Shown here: one piece after another, positions 7,458 to 16,167 of the stretch
Numbering within the stretch: position 1 is the stretch's first letter
How the letters are laid out: each line of letters opens with the position of its first letter
NCBI GenBank assembly: GCA_963735055.1
Contig: CAVTJN010000017.1
Span: 201,143 to 265,142 of the forward strand
DNA: 64,000 nt
DNA from: JBBITI01 sp963735055
Lineage (GTDB): Bacteria > Chloroflexota > Dehalococcoidia > Dehalococcoidales > UBA2162
Reading direction: 5' to 3'
Made by a program: the position numbers and the translations under genes
The notes under the pieces: generated by a model
The model's database searches: none
The model's input: only the letters and a program-made list of their open reading frames with translations
What the model was told of the DNA's origin: nothing

Positions 7458-8693
7458 ATGGGTTCGGTGAAGCTGATGCAGTACGAGTGGAGCGATAATC
7501 CAAGGGAAGTGGAGTACTTCCTGCCTGACTGCTGGGAGGTGAAGGTATATGACATCGCCGGCGCTCACCGCCCCGCTCTGGACGATCAGCAAATGGCGGC
7601 CGCCATCGGCTCGCCGGTCGGGTCGGCGACAATCCGGGAACTGGCGCGCGGCAAGAAGAAGGTGTGCATTCTTTTCGACGATATGGCCCGGGGCACGCCG
7701 ACCTGGAAGGTGGCACCTTTCGTGCTCAAGGAGTTGCAGGAGGCGGGAATCGCGGACAACGCCATCGAGTTCATCTGTGCCACCGGGGCGCACCAATCAT
7801 GGGACCGCTCGGCGCTGGTGCGGAAAGTGGGCGAGCGCATTATGAACAGCTATCCCGTGTATAATCACGTGGCTTTCTTCAATTGCACTCCTCTGGGGAA
7901 GACGAGCTTCGGCACCCGGGTAGAAATCAACAGTGAGGTGATGTCCTGCGACCTCAAGATCGCCATCGGGGACCTGGCCCCGCACGTGAGCTATGGCTTC
8001 AGCGGAGGGGGCAAGATGGTGATGCCTGGAGTAGCCTCGTACGACAGCATCGCCGAGCATCACGGGGTCATTCACCGGCATGGTCCGCCCGGGCAGGTCG
8101 ATCCCAATTTCCGCAGCGCCAACAACGAATCGCTGCGCGATGCCATCGAATTTGCCCGGATGGCCAAGCTGGATTTCTCCGTGCACTGCATGCTGAACCA
8201 CAAGACCGAGGTGGTTGGTATCTTTGCCGGTGATGTTGAGGCGTCACAGAAAGCCGCCATCGAGGAGGCGAAGAAGCACTTCTACGTTCCGGATACGAAC
8301 GATAACGACATTGCCATCGCGAACGCCTTCTGCAAGGCAAACGAAGCCAACATCGCCCTGCCGGTCGCCTTCCGCTCGGTGACGCGGGCCGGCGGTACGG
8401 CGGTGGTGATCGCCAACTCGCCTTTTGGGCAGATTGGGCATTACCTGTTCGGGAGTTGGGGGAGAAGCTTCGGGGGCAAAGTGTGGAACAAGATGAGTCC
8501 GCCGGAGTGGGTGCGGCACTGCCTGTTCTACAGCGAGTATCCGGAGGCCCGGAACTGGGACCGGTTTGCCGATAAGGACCTGGACCGGGTGTTCTTCCCC
8601 AGCCAGTGGGCTGAAGTGATCGGCAGGCTGATGGAATGGCATGGGACCAAGGCGAAGGTGGCGGTATTTCCGGATGGGACTAACCAACTCTGA
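7458..8693 (+). CDS. LarA-family (nickel-pincer racemase-like, DUF2088) protein
   Basis: The roughly 411-residue protein has the LarA layout: FDDMARGTPT (compare DHTRPVP in lactate racemase), ATGAHQSW with a conserved His, PHVSYGFSGGGKMVMPGVAS with the His and the Lys that covalently holds the nickel-pincer nucleotide, and AEHHG with another metal-site His. LarA enzymes racemise or epimerise 2-hydroxy acids; the substrate of this branch is unknown. The ATG at 7458 has GGAGGT 7 bp upstream, so I prefer it to the longer ORF from 7356. No larB, larC or larE genes for cofactor synthesis are in the window. Confidence 0.8.
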   Translation: MGSVKLMQYEWSDNPREVEYFLPDCWEVKVYDIAGAHRPALDDQQMAAAIGSPVGSATIRELARGKKKVCILFDDMARGTPTWKVAPFVLKELQEAGIADNAIEFICATGAHQSWDRSALVRKVGERIMNSYPVYNHVAFFNCTPLGKTSFGTRVEINSEVMSCDLKIAIGDLAPHVSYGFSGGGKMVMPGVASYDSIAEHHGVIHRHGPPGQVDPNFRSANNESLRDAIEFARMAKLDFSVHCMLNHKTEVVGIFAGDVEASQKAAIEEAKKHFYVPDTNDNDIAIANAFCKANEANIALPVAFRSVTRAGGTAVVIANSPFGQIGHYLFGSWGRSFGGKVWNKMSPPEWVRHCLFYSEYPEARNWDRFADKDLDRVFFPSQWAEVIGRLMEWHGTKAKVAVFPDGTNQL

Positions 8694-8784
8694 AGCGATG
8701 GATGGGGGATCCCTGGTCGGGATAGTATCGACCGGGAACGGCCGGATTCGGCCATGTAGAAAGTAGGCCTCCGTGGAGGACTTG

Positions 8785-9348
8785 ATGGATATCGAGCAGG
8801 CGATCAAGAACCGTAGAAGCATCCGCCAGTACAAGAGTGACCCCGTTCCTGACGATTTGCTGGACGCCGTATTTGAGGCGGCGCGGTGGGCGCCTTCCTG
8901 GGGCAATCTGCAGTGCTGGCATTTTGTGGTGGTGCGGGACCCGGAACGCAAGGAGCGGCTGGCAGCTACCCTCTTTGGTATCACCGACCGGCCGAACCGG
9001 ACCTCAGAATCGATGAAGCAGGCGCCGGTGGTTATTGCGGTGTGCGCCGAGATCGGAAATTCAGGCGTTTCCTACCGGGAGCCCCGGCAGCCTGTGACTG
9101 ACAAGGGCGAATACTGGTACATGTTTGATGCCGCACTGGCGATGCAGAATCTGGCGCTGCGGGCCCACTCCCTGGGTCTGGGTACCGTTATCGTGGGTGC
9201 TTTTGATGCCCGGAAAGCCGCCGAAGTGCTCGGCTTGCCCGCGGGGGTGGCCGTGGTGGCGCTGACTCCGTTGGGCTTTCCCAATGAGACACCTGCCCTT
9301 CGTCCGCGCAAAGAAGTGTCCGAGATCGTGCATCACGACGTCTTCTGA
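8785..9348 (+). CDS. Nitroreductase family protein
   Basis: The 187-residue product opens MDIEQAIKNRRSIRQYKSDPV, the FMN-binding R-R-S-x-R motif of the nitroreductase fold, followed by ARWAPSWGNLQCWHFVVV and ALAMQNLALRAHSLGLGTV, the dimer and flavin-site helices. The family reduces nitro groups, flavins or quinones with NAD(P)H; the real substrate is not predictable. GGAGG at 8776-8780 selects the ATG at 8785. It follows the LarA gene by about 90 bp on the same strand. Confidence 0.85.
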   Translation: MDIEQAIKNRRSIRQYKSDPVPDDLLDAVFEAARWAPSWGNLQCWHFVVVRDPERKERLAATLFGITDRPNRTSESMKQAPVVIAVCAEIGNSGVSYREPRQPVTDKGEYWYMFDAALAMQNLALRAHSLGLGTVIVGAFDARKAAEVLGLPAGVAVVALTPLGFPNETPALRPRKEVSEIVHHDVF

Positions 9349-9727
9349 TACCTCGACCGCAGATGGTTCGTCGTCTCCCATGACTGGGCGGTCGCTGTCG
9401 TTGTGATCACCGCTACCCGCCGACGCCAACACCAATCTCATCCTACAGCTCGCTTTGAGGTGCGCACACCCGTTGTGTTGCATCCATAGTGCGTTATTGA
9501 ATCATAAACAGGGTGCAATACTACTGCAGACAAGTTGAAAGGGCGATTCAGTCGCCTGTGCGATAGGGCTACAATTAGGCCGTTTGGTCATTGTAAGCTA
9601 GTATGAACGTCTGCAGATTAGTGGGCTATTACGAGCAGTTTAGTCTACATTATCGTTCCTGCCATCCCTCAGTTGTTACTTCCCCGCGTGTGAGTCTGGG
9701 CGACTTGGCTCAGAATGGAGACGAGAA
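9349..9727. other. Intergenic region upstream of the cytochrome island
   Basis: No gene is seen in these 379 bases. CTGCAGAC at 9524-9531 is repeated in inverted orientation as GTCTGCAG at 9609-9616, and GGCGA/TCGCC at 9542-9556 forms a small hairpin. A TACAAT hexamer lies at 9570-9575 without a matching -35. The promoter for the cytochrome operon should be here, but no strong consensus is visible, which would suit an activator-dependent promoter. Confidence 0.35.
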
Positions 9728-10627
9728 ATGAAGAACTGGTTGCTGTTGGCGGCGCTGGGGCTGATTACTGCAGGGGGGTTGTTGTTGCTGGATTCGGGCG
9801 CCGCATTTGCCGAGGATGAGAACGGGTGCCTGACCTGCCATGGGAACCCGGGTTTCAGCAAGACCGATCCTGAAGGCCGTGTAATTTCGTTGTACGTGAG
9901 CCGCGAGCTGGTCAACATTGCCGCGCACCGCTTCATCGACTGCACCACCTGCCATGGCGCCTCGCCGCACAACGGCGGATCGCCATTGACAAAGCTGTCG
10001 TTGGCTGAGAAGTGTGGGCAATGCCATCAATACGAATACAGGCTTCACTTGAGTAGCATACACGGTCAGCAGTTGAAGCAGGGGAACGTTGACGTGGCGA
10101 CGTGCGTGGACTGCCATAGTCTCACCGGTACTCCGCACAGTATCATCCGGGTGCTGGAGTATAACGCCCCGGCTTTCAAGAAGAATATCGGTGAGACTTG
10201 CGCGAAGTGCCATGATGACCCGGCGCTGATGGCGAACTACGGTATCGTGGAGCGGGTGTACGAGTCATACATGCGCAGTTTCCACGGTAAAGCGATCCAA
10301 CTTGGAACCTATGATGCGTCGCAGATTGACAAAGCCACCTGCACCAACTGCCACGGGGTCCATGACATCAGGAGTACCGAGGAGGAAGGGTCGCCGGTGG
10401 CCGGGTTGGACAGTCTGGCGGCCACCTGTGAGAAGTGTCACAGTGGCGCCGGCATTGAGTTCGCCAAGGGATTCCTGGGGCACAGAGAGGCATCTCCGGA
10501 GAACATCCCGGCGGTGTACTATGCGGAGAAATTCTTCACGATCCTGTTGATAACGGTTCTGAGCATAGGCGGACTCCTGGTTGTTTCATCCGCCATCAGG
10601 TACGCAATTAACCGGTGGAGGGACTAA
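9728..10627 (+). CDS. Heptaheme c-type cytochrome with C-terminal membrane anchor
   Basis: The 299-residue product has an N-terminal signal peptide (WLLLAALGLITAGGLLLL, cleavage region AAFAED). Seven CxxCH heme c motifs follow: CLTCH, CTTCH, CGQCH, CVDCH, CAKCH, CTNCH and CEKCH. A C-terminal membrane helix (ILLITVLSIGGLLVVSSAI) holds it to the outer face of the membrane. The next gene, a cytochrome b, starts one base after the stop, so the two probably form a quinol:cytochrome c unit. Such pairs pass electrons out of the quinone pool in metal-reducing and sulfur-cycling bacteria. Confidence 0.85.
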   Translation: MKNWLLLAALGLITAGGLLLLDSGAAFAEDENGCLTCHGNPGFSKTDPEGRVISLYVSRELVNIAAHRFIDCTTCHGASPHNGGSPLTKLSLAEKCGQCHQYEYRLHLSSIHGQQLKQGNVDVATCVDCHSLTGTPHSIIRVLEYNAPAFKKNIGETCAKCHDDPALMANYGIVERVYESYMRSFHGKAIQLGTYDASQIDKATCTNCHGVHDIRSTEEEGSPVAGLDSLAATCEKCHSGAGIEFAKGFLGHREASPENIPAVYYAEKFFTILLITVLSIGGLLVVSSAIRYAINRWRD

Positions 10628-10628
10628 G

Positions 10629-11369
10629 TTGACTACCGAAGTGGGGACAATCGCACTTGAAGGGAAGCAGACGGAGACGATTAACCGGTTTGACATTCAC
10701 CAGCGGTTGCAGCACATCGGACTGGCCGTCAGTTTTCTGCTGCTGGTCTTGACGGGTCTTCCCTTGAAATTCCCTAATGCGGGGATCAGCCAGTGGTGGG
10801 TGGCTTTCTGGGGTGGCGTCGAGGTCACCCGGACCGCCCACCGGGTGGGCGCCTGGGTCATGGTCATGGTGAGCGTGTATCACGTCCTGTACCTGTTGGT
10901 CAACGTGCTCGTGCTGCACAAGGCTTTTCCGGTCAAGATGATTCCATCACTGAAGGACGTGAAGGACTTCGGTCAGGACCTGGCCTATTCCTTTGGCCTG
11001 CGAAAAGAGAAGGCCCAGTATGACCGTTATGACTGGAGGCAGAAGTTCGACTACTGGGCGATCTTCTGGGGCGTGCCGGTGATGGCCGGTTCCGGTTTTA
11101 TACTGATGTTTCCGGTGGCCGTATCGAACTTCTTGCCCGGATGGATTGTGCCGGCGGCGCTGGTGGCCCACAGCGACGAGGCGATGCTTGCACTGACCTG
11201 GATATTTGTGGTACACATGTTCTTCAGTCATTTCGCTCCCGGGTCGTTTCCGGCGAATACCAGCATCTTTACAGGTAAGGTATCCAGAGAGAAGTACGAG
11301 AAAGAGCATCCGGTGGAGTATGCCCGGATGACCGGATCCAGCGATAGTTCGCGGGCGGATGTGAGTTGA
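10629..11369 (+). CDS. Membrane cytochrome b (di-heme, FdnI/PhsC-like)
   Basis: Translation probably starts at the TTG at 10629, preceded by GGAGGG. The protein has four main hydrophobic helices with paired histidines expected to ligate two b hemes: FDIHQRLQHIG, RTAHRVGAW with SVYHVLYL, and AHSDEAML with FVVHMFFSHF. This matches the cytochrome b subunits of formate dehydrogenase, Ni-Fe hydrogenase and thiosulfate reductase. Directly following the anchored heptaheme cytochrome, it most likely oxidises menaquinol and hands electrons to that cytochrome. Confidence 0.8.
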   Translation: MTTEVGTIALEGKQTETINRFDIHQRLQHIGLAVSFLLLVLTGLPLKFPNAGISQWWVAFWGGVEVTRTAHRVGAWVMVMVSVYHVLYLLVNVLVLHKAFPVKMIPSLKDVKDFGQDLAYSFGLRKEKAQYDRYDWRQKFDYWAIFWGVPVMAGSGFILMFPVAVSNFLPGWIVPAALVAHSDEAMLALTWIFVVHMFFSHFAPGSFPANTSIFTGKVSREKYEKEHPVEYARMTGSSDSSRADVS

Positions 11370-11385
11370 CGTGAAGGAGGTGGCC

Positions 11386-11592
11386 ATGAGGCGCTTAAGA
11401 GTGATTTTTGACGACGGGATTACCCGGGCCGCCGGCATCTGCTTTCTCCTTATCGTGGCCGTGGTCGTGTTTAATATCTACTCCGAACTGCCCGAGCGCT
11501 ATCCGTTGTTCGGGGCGTTCAGTTTTATTATGGTCCCGGTGCTCTTCATCGCCGGCGGGATCATCTTCGTTCTCGCTATTCTGAGAAGCTAA
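11386..11592 (+). CDS. Small two-helix membrane protein in cytochrome operon
   Basis: A strong AGGAGGT site lies 5 bp before the ATG at 11386. The 68-residue product has two hydrophobic segments (ICFLLIVAVVVFNIY and FSFIMVPVLFIAGGIIFVLAIL) around the loop SELPERYPLFG. No family is recognised. Its place between cytochrome b and the NapC-like cytochrome, with 16-bp spacings, suggests a small accessory subunit of the same complex. Confidence 0.65.
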   Translation: MRRLRVIFDDGITRAAGICFLLIVAVVVFNIYSELPERYPLFGAFSFIMVPVLFIAGGIIFVLAILRS

Positions 11593-11608
11593 AAGGAGCC
11601 TGGGCACC

Positions 11609-12739
11609 ATGGGTGAAGGTAACGTTCGCAGGCACAGGGATAAGCTGCTGTTCTTGATGACGGCGGGGGCCATCGGAATTGTTCTGCTCGTCGTCGGCGG
11701 CTATCAACTGGTGGAGTTCACCGATTCCACCGCTTTCTGCGGTCAACTTTGCCATACCGTGATGGATCCTGAGTATACGGTGTTCCAGGAGTCTCCCCAT
11801 TCGCGTGTTACCTGTGCCGAATGTCATGTGGGATCGGGGGCGGACTACCTGGTCAGGTCTAAGGTCAGTGGTATTCCCATGATTCTGGCGACTTTGACCG
11901 GGAACTATGAAAAGCCGATCCCGGTTCCGGTGAAGAATCTGCGGCCCGCCCGCGATACTTGCGAACAGTGCCACCGGCCGGAGCGTTTTACCGGCGATCT
12001 GGTTCGGGTACACACGACGTACCTGCCGGACGAGGCGAATACGTCGAAGACCGACACGCGCGTGCTGCGGGTCGGAGGCGGCGAGGCGGAAGCCGCCAAG
12101 GATATCCACTGGCATATCGGCGCCCAGGTATACTACTTGCCGCTCAATGAGAATCGTACCGAGATTGGTTGGGTGGGTGTGGTACAGGAAGACGGGACGA
12201 TGGTGGAGTACGCCGATGCCTCCAAGGCCGCCGAAATTAGCCCGGACTTGATTGCCAAGGAAAAGCGGCTGATGGACTGCATGGATTGTCACAACCGGGC
12301 CACGCATGTCTTTAACTCGCCGGAGAAGCTGATCGACACAGCGTTCGTCCAGGGAAAACTGGACGCGTCGCTGCCCTACTTGAAGCGCGAGGCGATGAGC
12401 GCCCTGGACCCCGTGAATGACAGTCTTGACGCCGCATTTGCCAGGGTCGAATCGATCAGGGACTTCTACCGGGTGTCGTATCCGAATGTTTATGCCGCCA
12501 GCCGCGCTGCTGTGGACAGGGCGGTCACCGTTCTCCAGGAGGTCGCCCGGCTGACGACGTTTCCCCACATGAAAGTGGACTGGAAGAGTTACGTAAACCA
12601 TTCCGCTCACAGTGCTGAGTCTCCCGGATGCTTCCGGTGTCATGGTAAGCTGGTGGCAACCTCCGGTCCGACGGCCGGGAAGCCGGTCGATGCCGGTTGC
12701 GAGTCATGCCACTTCTTCCAATTACCGGTCCCCAATTAG
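11609..12739 (+). CDS. NapC/NirT-like hexaheme membrane cytochrome c
   Basis: An N-terminal signal-anchor helix (LLFLMTAGAIGIVLLVVGG) precedes the NapC/NirT-type region FCGQLCHTVMDPEYTVF with SPHSRVTCAECHVGSGA. Heme sites are CGQLCH (CX3CH), CAECH, CEQCH, CMDCH, CFRCH and CESCH, six in all. The first site has three residues between the cysteines, not two. Family members are quinol dehydrogenases that pass electrons to periplasmic or external reductases. The 376-residue length exceeds the roughly 200 residues of classical NapC, with extra hemes in the C-terminal half. Confidence 0.8.
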   Translation: MGEGNVRRHRDKLLFLMTAGAIGIVLLVVGGYQLVEFTDSTAFCGQLCHTVMDPEYTVFQESPHSRVTCAECHVGSGADYLVRSKVSGIPMILATLTGNYEKPIPVPVKNLRPARDTCEQCHRPERFTGDLVRVHTTYLPDEANTSKTDTRVLRVGGGEAEAAKDIHWHIGAQVYYLPLNENRTEIGWVGVVQEDGTMVEYADASKAAEISPDLIAKEKRLMDCMDCHNRATHVFNSPEKLIDTAFVQGKLDASLPYLKREAMSALDPVNDSLDAAFARVESIRDFYRVSYPNVYAASRAAVDRAVTVLQEVARLTTFPHMKVDWKSYVNHSAHSAESPGCFRCHGKLVATSGPTAGKPVDAGCESCHFFQLPVPN

Positions 12740-12845
12740 GTGAATCGCCGGAACCGGGGTGGCGTAGCGGGGCGGGTCTGTTTTTGAACCCAACGTATTG
12801 GTGCCGCCTTACCGCGCGGCCTGAAACCGGGTAGTATTATTGTGA

Positions 12846-12869
12846 AATATGGGTAGCAGTACCCATATT
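12846..12869. promoter_or_regulatory. Perfect 10-bp palindrome upstream of nonaheme lipoprotein gene
   Basis: AATATGGGTA (12846-12855) and TACCCATATT (12860-12869) form a perfect inverted repeat around GCAG. It lies 112 bp before the start at 12982 and 106 bp after the preceding stop. No T tract follows, so it looks more like a dimeric regulator site than a terminator. The response regulator encoded at 24753 is one candidate binder; this is inference. Confidence 0.45.
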
Positions 12870-12981
12870 GGCTGGGTACAGCTGCGTGGTAGAGTTTGAT
12901 TTGTGACAGATTGTTCATAATGGTTTGGGAAAGGTGTGTGTGCAGAATGGTGGTTGGGACAATAGGGAAATGGAGGACTGA

Positions 12982-15525
12982 ATGCTGAAGAGAGCAAGCC
13001 GAATTCTGGGTATCGGCGCCGCGATTGCCTCGATGCTGCTGCTACTGGGGGTAGTGGTGGGGTGCGAGGGCAAATTGGGGCCGGCGGGGGAGCCGGGTAC
13101 CAGCAGGGGTACGCTGTCGGGTAAGGTGACCAACAGCCTCACTGGCGCCGGATTGTCGGGGGTGGCGGTTGCCCTTAACCCGGCGATCAAGGATGTAACC
13201 ATCACCACCGGGGAAGGTGGTAACTACACAGCGCAGTTGCCGATTGGCAGCTATACGGTGACCTACACCAGGGCCGACTTCACGACGGCGACGCAGACGG
13301 TGGGGGTGGTGGCCGGGCAGACCTCGACCGCCGACCTGGCGCTGAAGCCGGCGAAACCGGTGGCGGTGAATGCCGGCGCCGATGTGACCAGCGCTCCGGG
13401 AGCTTCGGTTAGCCTCAAAGCGACCGTCACCCCCCTTGATGGCTCGACGGTCAGCTCATACAAGTGGGTCCAGACCGGCGGCGTCAAGGCGACGGTTGAT
13501 GGCGATGCGACGGCTACGATGAACGTGAAGCTGGGCACCGCTGAAGAGTACAAGGCGCAGTTCCTGGAAGGACTGGAGATTCTGGACCGGGCCGGCGTGC
13601 TCGGCATTTCGCCCTTCGCAATTGAAGAGGGGGAAATGACGACATTTGCCGTCACGGTGGTAACCTCGAGCGGGACCTATAAGGACTCCGTGAATGTCCT
13701 GGCCGCCATTCCTTATGTTGTGAGCCTGGGGATCCGCGACGTCCCCATCGGCCTGCCCGTGCTCATGAATGCGAAGAACGTCGCTTCCTATCAGTGGACC
13801 CTGACCGGGCCGGCGGGTACGAAAGCGACGGTCAACGATGCTAAGACCCGGAATCCTTACTTTACGCCTGACGTGGTCGGTAAGTACACGCTGGCGGAGA
13901 AGACAAGCGGGGCCAACGTCGAGGTATATGCCGGAACTTGGGCCGGCGGTATTACCGGGCAAGATGCCAAAGGACGCCCGGTGACGGCCGGCTGCTCCGC
14001 TTGCCATGACGGCAAGATAGCTCCCGACAAGTTCACCGCCTGGAAGGCCTCCGGGCACGCCGAAATCTTCACCCAGAATATCAACGATCCGGCCGGGCAC
14101 TGGGCTATCACCTGCGCCCCCTGCCATACGGTCGGTTATGACCCGGTGGTGACGAATGGTGGTTTTGATGAGGCGGTGGCCGCCGAAGGTTGGAAAGTAC
14201 CAGCTCACGGTGACGTCGGTCTGTACACCAAGATGCTGACCACGAATCCGAAGGCTACGGCATTGTCTAATATTCAGTGTGAGAACTGCCACGGGCCGAA
14301 CGACGGCACCGGGCTTCATCCCAACAAGATCATGGATGGCGCTCGCATCAGCATATCTTCCGATGTGTGCGGTTCTTGTCACGGTGAACCGCTGCGCCAC
14401 GGGCGCTTCCAGCAGTGGGAAGAGAGCGGTCATGCCAATTACGAGCTGGCTATTGACGAGTCCGGCAGTTCATCGTGCGTCCGCTGCCACGTTGGACAGG
14501 GCTTCATGCTCTGGCTTAAGCAGGGCGATCTTACCAAGTCGATCCAAGGCGCCAACGGCAACGCCACGGCGGCCGAGTTGGTGGCCATGGGCATAAGCCG
14601 GGATACGGCCGAACCCCAGACTTGCGTCGTATGTCATGATCCCCATCAGCAGGGTACCGTCTCCGGCGAACCGACCACGGCTACCGTGCGCGTCGTCGAC
14701 GAGACGAAGCTGTTACCCGCCGGGTTCCAGGCGACCGAAGTGGGCAAGGGTGCGTTGTGTATGACTTGCCACAACACGAGAAACCAGTTGCACAACGTTG
14801 ATGCCCCGCCCACCAGTTATTCCGGGCCCCACTATTCATCTCAGGCCGACATCCTTATGGGCGAAAACGCCTATTTCGTTAGCGTGGGGGCGCGGTCGCC
14901 GCACTCTTACCTTAAGGACACCTGCGTCACCTGCCACATGGAAGCGTCGCCTCCGCCGCCCGAGTACAGCAATGCGGGAGCGGGAACCAACCATAGCTTC
15001 AAGGCAAGCCTGACAATGTGTGCCGAGTGTCACTCCAAGACCCTTAACGCCGAGGCGCTCCAGGCCGGCGTGGAAGAAAAAATACATGAGCTGGCGGCCG
15101 CCCTTGGCAAGGGCTTGCTCGCCAAACTCCCGGCCTCCATGACCGTTAAGGACTACACCGTCCACGATAATGCCGGCAAGTCCTATGACGTGCTCAGCAA
15201 CGCCCTGGTGCTGGCTAAGGACAACATCGTTTCCGCCGAGGCCGCGGATATCCATGGTCAACAGGGCTATACCTTGAAACTCAAGACCCCGGTGACCTTA
15301 ACTTACGCCCCGGCCGGTGAGCCGACGCATACCATGACGCTTAGTGCTTTGGAAGTGCGTTTGGGCGACTTCACCAGCGATGGCACCAAAGCGATCGTTG
15401 CGACGACCGACAACCTGGTGAAAGCCGGCTGGAATCTTGGTCTGGTCGAGGACGGTAGTCTGGGCATCCACAATCCCCAGTTCACCGTGGAAGTGCTGGA
15501 GGCCTCGATCGCTGCGTTGAAGTAG
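12982..15525 (+). CDS. Nonaheme c-type cytochrome lipoprotein with Ig-like N-terminal domains
   Basis: The 847-residue product has a lipoprotein signal with lipobox around Cys28 (LLGVVVGC). Residues about 40-115 form a carboxypeptidase-regulatory-like beta domain (GTLSGKVTNSLTGAGLSGV), and about 118-310 look like PKD/Ig-type repeats. The C-terminal half carries nine CxxCH motifs: CSACH, CAPCH, CENCH, CGSCH, CVRCH, CVVCH, CMTCH, CVTCH and CAECH, with W-x2-SGHA signatures seen in cytochrome c554-like proteins. A lipid-anchored multiheme protein reaching from the cell surface is a likely terminal electron conduit. Both ends look complete. Confidence 0.85.
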   Translation: MLKRASRILGIGAAIASMLLLLGVVVGCEGKLGPAGEPGTSRGTLSGKVTNSLTGAGLSGVAVALNPAIKDVTITTGEGGNYTAQLPIGSYTVTYTRADFTTATQTVGVVAGQTSTADLALKPAKPVAVNAGADVTSAPGASVSLKATVTPLDGSTVSSYKWVQTGGVKATVDGDATATMNVKLGTAEEYKAQFLEGLEILDRAGVLGISPFAIEEGEMTTFAVTVVTSSGTYKDSVNVLAAIPYVVSLGIRDVPIGLPVLMNAKNVASYQWTLTGPAGTKATVNDAKTRNPYFTPDVVGKYTLAEKTSGANVEVYAGTWAGGITGQDAKGRPVTAGCSACHDGKIAPDKFTAWKASGHAEIFTQNINDPAGHWAITCAPCHTVGYDPVVTNGGFDEAVAAEGWKVPAHGDVGLYTKMLTTNPKATALSNIQCENCHGPNDGTGLHPNKIMDGARISISSDVCGSCHGEPLRHGRFQQWEESGHANYELAIDESGSSSCVRCHVGQGFMLWLKQGDLTKSIQGANGNATAAELVAMGISRDTAEPQTCVVCHDPHQQGTVSGEPTTATVRVVDETKLLPAGFQATEVGKGALCMTCHNTRNQLHNVDAPPTSYSGPHYSSQADILMGENAYFVSVGARSPHSYLKDTCVTCHMEASPPPPEYSNAGAGTNHSFKASLTMCAECHSKTLNAEALQAGVEEKIHELAAALGKGLLAKLPASMTVKDYTVHDNAGKSYDVLSNALVLAKDNIVSAEAADIHGQQGYTLKLKTPVTLTYAPAGEPTHTMTLSALEVRLGDFTSDGTKAIVATTDNLVKAGWNLGLVEDGSLGIHNPQFTVEVLEASIAALK

Positions 15526-15613
15526 GATCGTATGTGGAGTTGGTTGGACCCGCCATGAACCTGAGAGTGTTCGGAGACCGACTCTTACCAAATCGATAGG
15601 CTTAATGTACAAT

Positions 15614-15643
15614 AGGGAGGGAAGCTGAAAGGCTTCCCTCCCT
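15614..15643 (+). terminator. Hairpin terminator after nonaheme gene
   Basis: GGGAGGGAAGC at 15615-15625 pairs perfectly with GCTTCCCTCCC at 15632-15642 around a six-base loop, extended by one A-T pair. The following CGCGTTTGTT is only moderately T-rich. Position between two same-strand genes suggests partial termination. Confidence 0.6.
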
Positions 15644-15700
15644 CGCGTTTGTTAGGAGCGCCGCAGGGGTCTATGTTAGTATTGATAAGGAGAGACTGGA

Positions 15701-16075
15701 ATGCTGTCAAAGAGGATCGCCTCGTGGTCGTTATTGGTCGGCCTGACGGTCGTGTTGTCATTGATGGTTGCCTGTAACAGCAGCACGGTGACGACCGGCA
15801 CGACGGGAACAACCACGCCGGCGGCGACGACTCCCAGGACTACGACGCCGGTGGCCACCACCGCGACGACTACACCCGCGGTGACGACTCCGAAAACTAC
15901 TACGCCGGTGGCCACCACTACTTCGGGGGGAGCGGAGGGCCTTCCCGCCGATCACAAGAATCCACCGCGTACCGTGTGCCTGGTGTGCCATCAGACGGGC
16001 GTCGGCGGCGCCCCGAAATTCCCGGCTAACCACGCTTCGTATACTGATGCGATGTGCACCGGTTGTCACAAGTAG
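15701..16075 (+). CDS. Small diheme cytochrome c lipoprotein with Thr/Pro-rich stalk
   Basis: The 124-residue product has a lipoprotein signal ending LSLMVAC. A stalk of about 55 residues made almost only of Thr, Pro, Ala and Val follows. The compact C-terminal domain has two heme motifs, CLVCH and CTGCH, separated by a loop with two further His residues as possible axial ligands. The layout, a lipid anchor plus extended linker plus small heme domain, suits an electron carrier that swings between the membrane and the cell surface. It sits between the nonaheme gene and the ccm operon. Confidence 0.75.
   Translation: MLSKRIASWSLLVGLTVVLSLMVACNSSTVTTGTTGTTTPAATTPRTTTPVATTATTTPAVTTPKTTTPVATTTSGGAEGLPADHKNPPRTVCLVCHQTGVGGAPKFPANHASYTDAMCTGCHK
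15823..15918 (+). repeat. Imperfect 39-bp repeat coding for Thr/Pro stalk
   Basis: The segment 15823-15861 recurs at 15880-15918 (57-bp period, 19 codons) with a few substitutions. It encodes TTP-rich sequence with the shared core TTTPVATT. Such in-frame repeats can vary the stalk length between strains. Confidence 0.6.
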
Positions 16076-16167
16076 GCTTTTCCGGATTTCAACACTGGGA
16101 TACTTCAGATGGGGTTGTGGTGTCGGGATGGTCTTTGGTCTTGTTCCGGCCACGGCAGGAGTTGGGG

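Noticed and set aside
9542..9556. GGCGA/TCGCC hairpin upstream of the cytochrome genes as a terminator
   Set aside because: The 5-bp stem is short and no T tract follows.
13456..14433. 325-codon minus-strand ORF inside the nonaheme gene
   Set aside because: Shadow of a gene with nine heme motifs, signal peptide and ordered domains on the plus strand.
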